This document shows, piece after piece, positions 26,717-35,397 of a DNA stretch of 64,000 bases (position 1 is the stretch's first letter; each line of letters opens with the position of its first letter). The translations under genes were made by a program, and so were the position numbers. The notes beneath the pieces were generated by a model that saw nothing but the letters and a program-made list of their open reading frames with translations, did no database searches and had not been told where the DNA came from. Source of the DNA: Chitinophaga ginsengisoli (GTDB lineage: Bacteria > Bacteroidota > Bacteroidia > Chitinophagales > Chitinophagaceae); NCBI RefSeq assembly GCF_003014595.1, contig NZ_PYGK01000001.1, positions 682,001-746,000 of the forward strand, given 5' to 3'.

Positions 26717-27931
26717 GTGCATTTAAATCACATGGCTTGGGCCGTTCCGTTATTCCTTGGACTGATGGGAATAGAATATCTGGTGGCGCGGAAAACGGGG
26801 AAGAACTATTTCGGCTTCAGTAGTACAGTCAGCAACATTAACATCGGTATCGCAGAAAGACTGCTGGATACCTTTACAGTAGGTATTTTCTATTTTATCT
26901 ATGATTACCTGCAGCACCATTTCGGCGTGTTTAACATCAGATCCAGCGTCTTGCTCTGGATAGCCCTGCTCATCCTCACAGATTTTATCTGGTATTGGTA
27001 CCATCGTCTGGCACATGAAGTGAACCTGCTCTGGGCGGCACATGTGGTCCATCACCAGAGTGAAGATTTCAATTATACCGTGTCGGCGCGTATCACTGTA
27101 TTCCAGGCTTTTTTCAGGATGTGCTTCTGGTCAGTGCTGCCGGTGATCGGTTTCCCCGCAGCAATGATTATCAGTGTGCAGCTGGTACATGGCATTTATC
27201 CTTTCTTTATCCATACCCGGACTATTGGTAAGCTGGGTATTCTTGAATACATCTTCGTAACGCCTTCCCATCACCGGGTGCACCACGCATCCAATGATAA
27301 ATACCTGGACAGGAACTATGGGGACGTCTTCATTATATGGGACAAGCTGTTCGGTACATTTGCCCAGGAAGAGGAAGAACCGGAATACGGACTAACAAAG
27401 CCCCTGGACAGCCATAGCTTCCTGTGGCAGCATTTTCATTTCATCCTTGAAATATTCTATACGTTAAAACAAACCAAAGGCTTCAAAGCGCGTTGGCATG
27501 TAGTGTTCGGCAAGCCTGATCATATAGATCCGGAAATTCGTCCAAAGCTGGAAGAGCGATTCCTGTTCCGTAACACCACCACGGGTGCGTCAAAGAAACT
27601 GCAGCAATATGTGGTATGGCAAATGGGCGCCATTCTACTGCTGTTGTTCCTCTTCCTGTTATTTGAAAACTATATACCTGTTTTTGCCCAGGTATGCACT
27701 ACCCTGGTTATTTTACTGACATTGGTGAACGTTGGCGCTATTATGGAACAACGGCGCTGGGTGTTTTTCCTGGAATATGCGAGACTGGTAGTCACCTTTA
27801 CGGCCTTATTTTATATATGGCCGCATCCTTTGTTGCTGTTGGTTTTCGCTATTGTACAGCTTCCCTTTTTCCTTTACCGTTCGAGTATCGAAAAAAGGTA
27901 TCTACAGCTGGTGTATGGCGGAAAGCGCTAG
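26717..27931 (+). CDS. Sterol desaturase/fatty acid hydroxylase family membrane protein
   Basis: 404-residue integral membrane di-iron oxygenase-like protein. The His clusters of the family are present: HRLAHE (~95), HVVHH (~110), HTR in a membrane loop and HRVHH (~193). The N-terminal half has ~4 membrane helices and a C-terminal extension adds several more (LLLLFLFLLFENYIPVFAQV onwards), similar to alkylglycerol monooxygenase-like bacterial members. Start is GTG at 26717, giving MHLNHMAWAVPLF; ATG at 26732 is the alternative. The substrate may be a lipid or carotenoid but cannot be read. Its stop codon overlaps that of the convergent sigma-factor gene. Confidence 0.87.
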   Translation: MHLNHMAWAVPLFLGLMGIEYLVARKTGKNYFGFSSTVSNINIGIAERLLDTFTVGIFYFIYDYLQHHFGVFNIRSSVLLWIALLILTDFIWYWYHRLAHEVNLLWAAHVVHHQSEDFNYTVSARITVFQAFFRMCFWSVLPVIGFPAAMIISVQLVHGIYPFFIHTRTIGKLGILEYIFVTPSHHRVHHASNDKYLDRNYGDVFIIWDKLFGTFAQEEEEPEYGLTKPLDSHSFLWQHFHFILEIFYTLKQTKGFKARWHVVFGKPDHIDPEIRPKLEERFLFRNTTTGASKKLQQYVVWQMGAILLLLFLFLLFENYIPVFAQVCTTLVILLTLVNVGAIMEQRRWVFFLEYARLVVTFTALFYIWPHPLLLLVFAIVQLPFFLYRSSIEKRYLQLVYGGKR

Positions 27932-28416
27932 TGGCGGGACATGGTAGTACACAACAGTTTGCGGGCAAGGTGTATCCTGCTTTTGACTGTGCCCATAGGC
28001 TCATGCAGCATTTCCGCAATTTCATGGTATTTGAAGCCGTCGCAATACAGCAGGAGCGGCTTCTTAAAAGATAAAGGGAGCTTGTACAGGGTTCCCTTTA
28101 TTTCTTTGGTACGGATCATATTCTCTGCATTCACATCCGCCAATGTATTGTTTGTGATATTGGGCGTGAGTTCCAGTGAGCTGGAATATTTTGCAGATCT
28201 CCTGTAATCGTTGATGAAGAGGTTGCGCATGATGGTATATAACCAGGCCCGGATATTACTTCCTTCGAGATATTTGTCTTTGTTTTTCAGTGCTTTATAT
28301 AATGTTTCCTGGTAGAGGTCCTTTGCTGCCTCCGGGTCTTTAGTTAATGCCATTGCTACTGGCTTAAGAAAATCAGCGTTTTCTAACAGTTGTACCTGGA
28401 ATGTCTGAAAGCTCAT
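27928..28416 (-). CDS. ECF RNA polymerase sigma factor
   Basis: 162-residue ECF sigma-70. Region 2 is visible at ~20-85 (DPEAAKDLYQETLYKALKNK, NIRAWLYTIMRNLFINDYRR), a variable linker follows, and region 4 is at ~108-155 (LYKLPLSFKKPLLLYCDGFK, YHEIAEMLHEPMGTVKSRIH). No anti-sigma gene is next to it, unlike the sigma/FecR pair at 58 kb. Its 3' end overlaps the convergent membrane-protein gene by four bases (shared CTAG). The regulon is unknown. Confidence 0.92.
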   Translation of the reverse strand: MSFQTFQVQLLENADFLKPVAMALTKDPEAAKDLYQETLYKALKNKDKYLEGSNIRAWLYTIMRNLFINDYRRSAKYSSSLELTPNITNNTLADVNAENMIRTKEIKGTLYKLPLSFKKPLLLYCDGFKYHEIAEMLHEPMGTVKSRIHLARKLLCTTMSRH

Positions 28417-28494
28417 GGCCTTGGGGAGTTAGTTGTAGATTTGGGATTTGAATTGTATTGTCGCTCAGGCACCCGGCCTGCATATTTAAAGATA

Positions 28495-28502
28495 CAAACG
28501 TA
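28495..28502 (-). promoter_or_regulatory. -7 box for the ECF sigma gene
   Basis: On the - strand this is TACGTTTG, a TAnnTTTG match 78 bases upstream of the sigma-gene ATG. No -33 TTG at correct spacing. Confidence 0.45.
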
Positions 28503-28573
28503 GAAACAGCCGCGGCTGGATTGAGTTGTAGGAAAAAAATAGCGTATCCGGGACTCTTATGGAACAATATGAC

Positions 28574-28618
28574 TGGTTTTCATTATGTTAATATTTATAT
28601 GTTATTTTTAATAGCTTT
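28574..28618 (+). promoter_or_regulatory. Promoter-like repeat, copy 1 (before broken glf)
   Basis: This 45-bp AT-rich element matches 30583-30627 at 42 of 45 positions; the central 31 bases from TATGTTAATATTT through TTTTTAATAG are identical. Its right end reads TAGCTTTA, close to TAnnTTTG. It lies ~205 bases ahead of the glf remnant. Such conservation between two non-coding leaders indicates a shared promoter or regulator site, or a recent duplication. Confidence 0.75.
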
Positions 28619-28822
28619 ACAGCCGGATATTTAAGACTGTAGTTCGTCACCAGCAAATGATATTTTTAGAAGTCAGGCCTATACCAACGAGACTTTTTAC
28701 AGCCTAGTTATATTCGAAAGGTGTTACGTGCGCTTATGCGAACGGCCGTGTTACACCATAAATTTCCATAGAGATAGATAGTCCCCCTGTACATTGCAGG
28801 AGCCGGGCACAAAACTGAATGA

Positions 28823-29452
28823 ATGACTGAATTTGATGTTTTAATTGTGGGGAGTGGATTGTTCGGGTCGGTATTTGCACATGAATGCAGGAAGGCGGGA
28901 AAAAAAGTGCTTGTGATAGACCGCCGTCCGCATAGCGGTGGCAACATCTATTGTGAGAATGTCAATGGTATTAATGTACACAAGTATGGTGCTCACATTT
29001 TCCATACCAACGATAAGCCTATCTGGGACTACGTCAATTCCTTTGTAGCGTTCAATAACTACGTGAATTCACCACTGGCAGTATACAAGGATGAGTTGTA
29101 CAACCTGCCATTCAACATGAATACCTTCCATCAGCTGTGGAAAGTGAAAACCCCGCAGGAGGCAAAGGCCATCATTGACAGGCAGGTGGCAGATCTGAAT
29201 ATCACGGAACCACAGAACCTGGAAGAGCAGGCGCTTTCGCTGGTAGGACCGGACATATATGAGAAGCTGATCAAAGGGTATACAGAGAAACAGTGGGGCA
29301 GAAAGGCCAGTGAACTGCCGGCATTTATTATCAAACGTCTCCCTTTACGGTTCGCCTACAATAATAACTACTTCAATGACAGGTACCAGGGCATTCCTAT
29401 CGGCGGATATAATAAGCTGACGAAGGGTTTGCTCAGCTGGCTTATAAGTTAG
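28823..29452 (+). pseudogene. glf: UDP-galactopyranose mutase, truncated
   Basis: N-terminal ~205 residues of UDP-galactopyranose mutase, the FAD enzyme that makes UDP-Galf for surface glycans. The start is good: DVLIVGSGLFGSVFAHE (FAD Rossmann), RRPHSGGNIY, NGINVHKYGAHIFHT, GYTEKQWGRKASELP, and RYQGIPIGGYNKL near residues 188-200. Family members are about 365-380 residues. Here homology ends after KLTKGLL and the frame stops at once (SWLIS). The missing part includes C-terminal FAD and substrate residues, so the product should be inactive. The following bases encode another protein in a different frame, so this is a deletion junction rather than a point frameshift. Confidence 0.85.
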
Positions 29453-29469
29453 GAGAAAGAGGTTTTGAT

Positions 29470-30342
29470 GTGGCGATGTACTACTATCCCAATAATGTAG
29501 CGCAGCCCGTGAGCGAGAACTATCTCAAATACAACTGTAAGTATGTGACGGAGGTAGAAGACCGGGAAGAGAACCTGGTTATCATCCCTGAGTTATATTT
29601 CTATTTTGCTGATCAGTTCAAAAAGATACGGAAATGTGCCTGGTGGCTGAGTGTGGACAACCTGTTCAAGGCCATTGAAGCGCCGAAACACTACCGGATG
29701 ATCCGGAAGCTGAAAATAAAATGGTTACACAGGGCCGTTACACTCAATGGTAAAGTGAAGGGTAAATTCAACTATCACCTTGCGCAGTCTGCATATGCCC
29801 TCGACTTTTTAAAGCAATGGAAGATAGATGCAATATATCTGTCTGACTACCTGAATGCAGATTTCCTGAAATCCTCCCGTGAGGTTGACCTGACTGCCAA
29901 GAAGCCCCAGATATTATATAATCCACTGAAAGGATTCCGCTTTACCAAAAAGATCATGGCAGCGATGCCCGGTTCGAGGTGGATACCTTTGCAAAAACTG
30001 ACACCTGCCCAGGTAGGAGACCTCTTAAAGGAATCTATGGTGTATATCGACTTCGGTCACCATCCCGGTAAGGACCGGTTCCCCAGGGAGGCTGCCATTT
30101 ATAAGTGTTGCGTGATTACGGGTAAAAAAGGTTCTGCTGCTTTCCACGAAGATGTACCCCTGCCGGAGCAGTATAAGATCGCGGACAGGAGGAGCAATAT
30201 TCCGGAGATCGTGAAGCTGATTAATTCCTGCCTGACGGACTATGACCAGCATATCGGCAATTTTGCATCTTACAGGGAGTGGATCTATAAAGAAGAACAG
30301 GAGTTTGAAAAGGATGTTACGCAGATCTTTGTGAAGGCGTAA
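29470..30342 (+). CDS. Glycosyltransferase-like protein, probably 5'-truncated
   Basis: About 290 residues in a surface-glycan context. The reading frame continues sensibly upstream of the first start (AQLAYKLGERGFDVAMYYYP from 29431) into the glf junction, so the true N-terminus is missing; a nominal start is GTG 29470 or ATG 29476. The remaining part looks like a GT-B-type protein: KKPQILYNPLKGFRFTKKIM, MVYIDFGHHPGKDRFPREAA (compare donor-site H-x2-G/PREA patterns), IYKCCVITGKKGSAAFHEDV and a helical C-terminus. It may be a non-functional remnant. I cannot name the sugar it transferred. Confidence 0.6.
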   Translation: MAMYYYPNNVAQPVSENYLKYNCKYVTEVEDREENLVIIPELYFYFADQFKKIRKCAWWLSVDNLFKAIEAPKHYRMIRKLKIKWLHRAVTLNGKVKGKFNYHLAQSAYALDFLKQWKIDAIYLSDYLNADFLKSSREVDLTAKKPQILYNPLKGFRFTKKIMAAMPGSRWIPLQKLTPAQVGDLLKESMVYIDFGHHPGKDRFPREAAIYKCCVITGKKGSAAFHEDVPLPEQYKIADRRSNIPEIVKLINSCLTDYDQHIGNFASYREWIYKEEQEFEKDVTQIFVKA

Positions 30343-30393
30343 TATTTTGTTAATGAGTTAAATATGATACCGTGGCACGGTTTCTGAATAACT

Positions 30394-30419
30394 GGGATCT
30401 TTAAAAAGGATCCCTTTTT
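30394..30419 (+). terminator. Terminator after the glycosyltransferase remnant
   Basis: GGGATCTTT pairs imperfectly with AAGGATCCC, followed by TTTTTCT. It separates the glf/glycosyltransferase remnant from the capsule operon promoter. Confidence 0.7.
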
Positions 30420-30582
30420 CTATTAATATGACAGCTGAAAGTTTTCCGTTGTAACTGTTGAGCGGACATACGTTACATATATATGTAAACGATTGATAAT
30501 TGTTGATGATTGAGTATAAGGTGCTAACAGGCATAAATGCCTCCTTTAGGCTTTTTCTGTCCTCATATGACAATTATTTAAT

Positions 30583-30628
30583 TGGTTTCCACTATGTTAA
30601 TATTTATATGTTATTTTTAATAGATTTG
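30583..30628 (+). promoter_or_regulatory. Promoter-like repeat, copy 2 (capsule operon)
   Basis: Second copy of the 45-bp element at 28574-28618 (three differences). Its 3' end forms TAGATTTG (30621-30628), an exact TAnnTTTG box, ~90 bases before the SLBB export gene. GTTA near 30596 occupies the -33 position. It probably drives the ~23-kb polysaccharide operon; the ~85-base leader could host further control. Confidence 0.75.
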
Positions 30629-30717
30629 CACCTGATTTTTCTTAAGAGAAATTCCAGGCAACAGAGGGGCATTGGTCAATATAATATTAATCCGAATATT
30701 TGTTATCCGATAAATTC

Positions 30718-33210
30718 ATGCTAAAAAGAATATTACTGCTGCAACTGTTACTGATGACTTTTGGCTATTGTGTTCATGCTCAGTCAGGTATGCAGGTACA
30801 AATGAGCCAGATGAAGGTGGATAATCTTTCTGATGATCAGATCAGGCAGATAGTGGCTCAGATGAAGTCAAAGGGCGTCAATTATTCCCAGATAGACGAC
30901 TATGCAGCTCAGAGGGGAATTCCCGATGTTGAAGTGTCAAAGTTAAAGGCGCGTATTACGCAGTTAAACCTCGATAAGGAGCTTACTTCTGCCAGAGGGA
31001 ATGATATTTTCAGTTCAGATACTTCCGGCAGGCAATACAGCGGACCGTCAGATACGATTTATTACTGGCGTGAAATGTATAAACAGATCAAGGACAAGGA
31101 AGATTTTGAAAAGGAACAGCGCCGCAGAAAGATCTTTGGTACTGAATTGTTTAGCAACCAGAACCTCACATTCGAGCCAAACTTACGTATGGCAACCCCT
31201 TCCAATTACAGGATTGCAGCGGACGATGAACTGATTATTGATGTATATGGCTATTCCGAGGTGCAGAATGTATTAAAAGTGACTCCCGAAGGGTATATCA
31301 GGATTCCTTACTTGGGACCGGTTTATGTGAACGGTCTTACCATTGAGGAAGCCAGAACACGTATCACTAAACAGCTGAGTACTATTTATGGGGGTATTAA
31401 AACCGGCAATACTTCCGTGCAGGTATCGCTGGGAAATATCCGTAGTATTAAAGTGACCCTGATCGGTGAGATCACCCGTCCGGGTACCTATACATTACCA
31501 TCGCTGGCAACTGTGGCGAATGCCTTATATGTGTCTGGCGGTCCTGATGAAAATGGCTCTTTCAGAAGTATAGATGTGATCCGTAACGGGAGAAAGTTTG
31601 CCAGCTTTGACCTGTATGATTTCCTTCTGCATGGAGACCTCACGAACAACGTGGTGCTACAGGACCAGGACATCGTAAAGGTGAACCCTTATAAAATGAG
31701 GGTGGAACTGTTGGGTGAAATCAAACGCCCTGCTATTTTCGAGACAAAAGAAAACGAAACCCTGCAACAGGTGATTGATTTTTCCGGTGGATATACGGAT
31801 AATTCTTTCCGGGATGTGATCCGCGCATTACGTATTACCAGTAAAGCAAGAGAGTTTGTAAATATACCGGTAGATTCTGTGGCCTTTTTCCGTTTGAAGT
31901 CGGGTGATAAATTCTATGTGGATTCAATTATAAGCCGTTATACGAATCGCGTAACTATCGCAGGGGCGGTGTTCCATCCGGGCGAATATGCGCTGGAAGA
32001 GAAGATGACAGTGGGAGATCTCATTAAACGTGCTGACGGTATCCAGGAAGTAGCGGCTACCTCCCGTGGCGTGATCCGCAGATTACAGGAAGATTTTACA
32101 CCAGCCTTTATCAACTTTAACGTGCTGGATGCAATAGAAGGAAAAAATAATCCGGCTTTACAGCGGGAAGACAGCGTTGTCATATTTTCCAAGCTGGCTA
32201 TCAGGGAACCGTACATGGTGAAGATTGCAGGAGAAGTAAATAACCCCGGATATTTTAGTTATGGTGATAGTATGCGTCTGGAAGATCTTATCCTGATGGC
32301 AGGTGGGCTCAGGGATGCTGCCAGCCTTAAACATGTGGAAATATCCCGTCGTATCCGTACAAGAGAAGCGTTTGATTCTACAGATATCAGGATGGCTATC
32401 ACCGATCAGTTTGACATCAATGCAGACTTGTCAGGTAGTCCGGAAGCAGCATCTTATGTGTTGCATCCTTTTGACGAAGTAGTAGTGCGCAGATCTCCTT
32501 CTTATAGTCAGCAGGCAAATGTGCAGGTAAATGGCGAGGTTGTTTATCCGGGTCTTTATGCCATTAATACCAAGAAGGAACGTATATCAGACCTTATCAA
32601 AAGAGCGGGTGGTCTACGTCCGGAAGCCTCTGCAGAAGGCGCGCTGTTATTACGGAGAACTTTTATCAATGAACAGGACAGTACTTTCCTGCTGAGCAAG
32701 CTGGAAGTATTCAATAATAAAGTGAAGGATAGTATCGACGTTGCCAGAACACGTGCAACAGTGGAGCGTAACCAGCAATTGCTGGGTATACAGCTGGAAG
32801 AGATCCTGGAGCATCCAGGTTCCAAATATGACCTGTACCTGGAAGAGGGAGATGTGATCAGGATACCTAAGAAATTACAGACCGTACAATTGTTCGGAGA
32901 AGTATATTTCCCTAAGAAAGTACGGTTTGACAATGGCTTTTCCTTCAGAAGTTACGTGCGTGGCGCCGGTGGTTTTACTTCTCAGGCACTGAAGAGAAGA
33001 AGTTATATCGTATACGCGAATGGTGAAGTGAAAAGCACAAGGAAGATGTTATTCTTCAACAGTTATCCGAAAGTAAAACCAGGAGCGGAAATATATGTAC
33101 CTGCCAAACCTGAAAGGAAAGGACTGTCAGCAGCAGCTACAGTAGGATTGGCCAGTGCATTGGCGTCTTTAGCATTGATAGTGGTTACAATTATCAATTC
33201 AACAAAATAG
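30718..33210 (+). CDS. SLBB-domain polysaccharide export protein (Wza-like)
   Basis: 830-residue polysaccharide exporter. Start ATG 30718 gives the signal peptide MLKRILLLQLLLMTFGYCVHA; a TTG 18 bases upstream is less likely. The Poly_export domain lies at ~165-250 (YRIAADDELIIDVYGYSEVQ, VTPEGYIRIPYLGPV) and is followed by about six SLBB repeats (VTLIGEITRPGTYTLP, VELLGEIKRPAIFETK, VTIAGAVFHPGEYALE, VKIAGEVNNPGYFSYG, VQVNGEVVYPGLYAIN, VQLFGEVYFPKKVRF). It ends in one membrane helix (~805-828). This is much larger than E. coli Wza (~380) and typical of Bacteroidota exporters. First gene of the operon. Confidence 0.9.
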   Translation: MLKRILLLQLLLMTFGYCVHAQSGMQVQMSQMKVDNLSDDQIRQIVAQMKSKGVNYSQIDDYAAQRGIPDVEVSKLKARITQLNLDKELTSARGNDIFSSDTSGRQYSGPSDTIYYWREMYKQIKDKEDFEKEQRRRKIFGTELFSNQNLTFEPNLRMATPSNYRIAADDELIIDVYGYSEVQNVLKVTPEGYIRIPYLGPVYVNGLTIEEARTRITKQLSTIYGGIKTGNTSVQVSLGNIRSIKVTLIGEITRPGTYTLPSLATVANALYVSGGPDENGSFRSIDVIRNGRKFASFDLYDFLLHGDLTNNVVLQDQDIVKVNPYKMRVELLGEIKRPAIFETKENETLQQVIDFSGGYTDNSFRDVIRALRITSKAREFVNIPVDSVAFFRLKSGDKFYVDSIISRYTNRVTIAGAVFHPGEYALEEKMTVGDLIKRADGIQEVAATSRGVIRRLQEDFTPAFINFNVLDAIEGKNNPALQREDSVVIFSKLAIREPYMVKIAGEVNNPGYFSYGDSMRLEDLILMAGGLRDAASLKHVEISRRIRTREAFDSTDIRMAITDQFDINADLSGSPEAASYVLHPFDEVVVRRSPSYSQQANVQVNGEVVYPGLYAINTKKERISDLIKRAGGLRPEASAEGALLLRRTFINEQDSTFLLSKLEVFNNKVKDSIDVARTRATVERNQQLLGIQLEEILEHPGSKYDLYLEEGDVIRIPKKLQTVQLFGEVYFPKKVRFDNGFSFRSYVRGAGGFTSQALKRRSYIVYANGEVKSTRKMLFFNSYPKVKPGAEIYVPAKPERKGLSAAATVGLASALASLALIVVTIINSTK

Positions 33211-33260
33211 TAGATCAATGCATCTGATATGGATCATATATTCTTAATGCATTTAGCTGT

Positions 33261-34337
33261 ATGGAAATAACGAATGACGCCGCGAAGAAAAGCGACGAAA
33301 TATCTTTAAAGGAATTAGTATTAAAACTGCATGACTGGTGGAAATACCTGCTCAGCAAATGGTTGATTATTGTCGTATTTGGATTGACAGGCGCCGGGCT
33401 TGGGCTTGTGTTTTCCCTGTTCAGCAAGGCACGGTATGTAGGAGAATTAACGTTCGTACTGGAAGATAGTAAGCCAGCAGGTCTGGCTGCCTATTCAGGA
33501 ATCGCCAGCCAATTTGGGTTAGATCTGGGTGGTGGTACCGGTAGCGGGCTGTTTGAAGGTGATAACATCATGGAGTTCCTGCGTTCAAGGTTTATTATCG
33601 AGCAGGCCTTGCTGACACCCATCTCTGAGAATGGGAAGAAAATGACCCTGGTAACCTGGTATATCAATACTTCCCACTGGAGAGAAAAGCTGGATAAGGA
33701 TTCCAGCCTGAAGGCGATAACCTATCCTGTAGGGCAGGATCGCAAAACGTTTACCCTGCTTCAGGACAGTTTGTTAAACAAGATCCATAAATACCTCCTT
33801 GAGAAGGAGCTGGAAATTACAAAACCCGATAAGAAATTAAGTTTTATAAAAGTGACGACTACTGCAGAGAACGAATTGTTCTCTAAAGTCTTTACAGAAT
33901 ACCTGGTCAATGAGGCTGCAGAGTTTTATACTTATACGAAAACCAAACGTTCAAAGGTAAGTGTAGATAAGCTGCAGGCTATGGCAGATTCGCTACAGGA
34001 CCAATTAAATAAAAAGACCTATACATTGGCAGCAGTACAGGATGTGAATCTTAACCCGGTAAGACAGGTATCTTCTGTAAAAGGAGAGCTGATAGCGAGG
34101 GATAAGATAGTGCTGCAGACGATGTATGCCGAAGTAATTAAAAACCTGGAACTGAGCAAGCTGACAATGGCGCAGGAGACACCGATCGTACAGGTGGTGG
34201 ACAGGCCTATTCTGCCGCTGGAAAAGAAGCGGTTCGGGAAGTTTAAAGGCCTGCTACTCGGAGGCTTGCTGGGAGGTTTTCTGATAGTATTCATACTGGT
34301 ATTCAGAAGGCTTTACCGGGAGATGCTGGCCAGCTAA
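33261..34337 (+). CDS. Wzz-type chain-length determinant
   Basis: 358-residue inner-membrane polysaccharide co-polymerase. TM1 is at ~32-53 (LLSKWLIIVVFGLTGAGLGL), a large periplasmic part with coiled coil follows (SVDKLQAMADSLQDQLNKKT), and a Pro-rich motif precedes TM2 (~328-348, KFKGLLLGGLLGGFLIVFIL). No tyrosine kinase domain is fused and none follows. It sets glycan chain length together with Wzy and the SLBB exporter encoded just upstream. Confidence 0.87.
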   Translation: MEITNDAAKKSDEISLKELVLKLHDWWKYLLSKWLIIVVFGLTGAGLGLVFSLFSKARYVGELTFVLEDSKPAGLAAYSGIASQFGLDLGGGTGSGLFEGDNIMEFLRSRFIIEQALLTPISENGKKMTLVTWYINTSHWREKLDKDSSLKAITYPVGQDRKTFTLLQDSLLNKIHKYLLEKELEITKPDKKLSFIKVTTTAENELFSKVFTEYLVNEAAEFYTYTKTKRSKVSVDKLQAMADSLQDQLNKKTYTLAAVQDVNLNPVRQVSSVKGELIARDKIVLQTMYAEVIKNLELSKLTMAQETPIVQVVDRPILPLEKKRFGKFKGLLLGGLLGGFLIVFILVFRRLYREMLAS

Positions 34338-34392
34338 TCTGATAACGTGATCTATAATTTTCAAAGCGAAAGCATAGCATAATTGCATATCA

Positions 34393-35391
34393 ATGGAACT
34401 GAAGAATAAAAAAGTTTTAATTACCGGTGCTGATGGATTTATTGGGAGTCACCTGGTAGAGCGCCTTTTACAAGAGGGCTGTAATGTCAGGGCTTTTGTG
34501 AATTACAATTCATTCAATAGCTGGGGATGGTTAGATACTTTTTCAAAAGACACCCTGGGAAAGCTGGATGTATTTCCTGGAGACGTCAGGGATCCGAATG
34601 GTGTGAGAACAGCGATGAAAGGAGTTGATGTGGTATTTCATCTCGCAGCGTTGATCGCTATTCCCTTCAGTTATCATTCACCAGATTCTTACATTGATAC
34701 CAATATTAAGGGCACACTGAACATTGTACAGGCGGCAAAGGACCTGGGAATAGAAAGGGTGCTTGTTACTTCCACATCAGAGGTGTATGGTACTGCTACC
34801 TATATACCTATTGATGAGAAACATCCGCGTCAGCCACAATCGCCTTATTCCGCTTCCAAGATAGGCGCGGATTGTATTGCTGAATCATTTTACCGCAGCT
34901 TTAACTTACCGGTTACGATTGTTCGTCCTTTTAATACTTATGGACCAAGGCAGTCGGCAAGAGCTATTATTCCTACTGTCATTACGCAGTTACTGAACGG
35001 CAAAACAGAGATCCAGTTGGGAGATCTGAAGCCTACCAGAGACCTGGTGTATGTGAAGGATACTGTCAATGGCTTTGTTGAAATTGCTAAATCCGAGGCT
35101 TTGATAGGCCAGGATTGTAATATTGCGACAGAATCAGAGATCAGTATAGGCGAACTGGCCGGGTTGCTGATCGATATCATCAATCCATCTGCCAGAATTG
35201 TTGAAGACACGGCCAGACTTCGCCCGGAAAAGAGCGAGGTTTTCCGGTTGTACGGATCTAAGGAAAAAATCAGTCAGTATACATCCTGGAAGCCACAATA
35301 TACTTTTAGAGATGGGCTAATGGAAACGATCGAGTGGTTCAGATCGGCAGAGAACTTAAAGAGCTATAAAGCGGATATTTATAATATTTAG
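34393..35391 (+). CDS. legB: Nucleotide-sugar 4,6-dehydratase, LegB-like
   Basis: 332-residue short-chain dehydrogenase of the LegB group, first step of legionaminic-acid synthesis (4,6-dehydration of a nucleotide-GlcNAc; in Campylobacter the GDP form). NAD motif TGADGFIGSH (residues 11-20), LegB-typical YNSFNSWGWLD (38-48), catalytic Thr/Ser-Tyr-Lys with SPYSASK (Y152, K156), and VRPFNTYGPRQSARAIIPTV. It leads a seven-gene nonulosonate block, with legC starting seven bases after its stop. Confidence 0.9.
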   Translation: MELKNKKVLITGADGFIGSHLVERLLQEGCNVRAFVNYNSFNSWGWLDTFSKDTLGKLDVFPGDVRDPNGVRTAMKGVDVVFHLAALIAIPFSYHSPDSYIDTNIKGTLNIVQAAKDLGIERVLVTSTSEVYGTATYIPIDEKHPRQPQSPYSASKIGADCIAESFYRSFNLPVTIVRPFNTYGPRQSARAIIPTVITQLLNGKTEIQLGDLKPTRDLVYVKDTVNGFVEIAKSEALIGQDCNIATESEISIGELAGLLIDIINPSARIVEDTARLRPEKSEVFRLYGSKEKISQYTSWKPQYTFRDGLMETIEWFRSAENLKSYKADIYNI

Positions 35392-35397
35392 TACTTA

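Noticed and set aside
27925..27935. Frameshift or misassembly at the overlapping ends of the membrane protein and sigma-factor genes
   Set aside because: Both proteins are complete; the overlap is simply a shared CTAG in which each strand reads TAG.
28700..28822. Inverted GGTGT / ACACC sequences upstream of glf as an invertible promoter
   Set aside because: Only about five base pairs match, no recombinase gene is nearby, and no second orientation can be inferred from one sequence.
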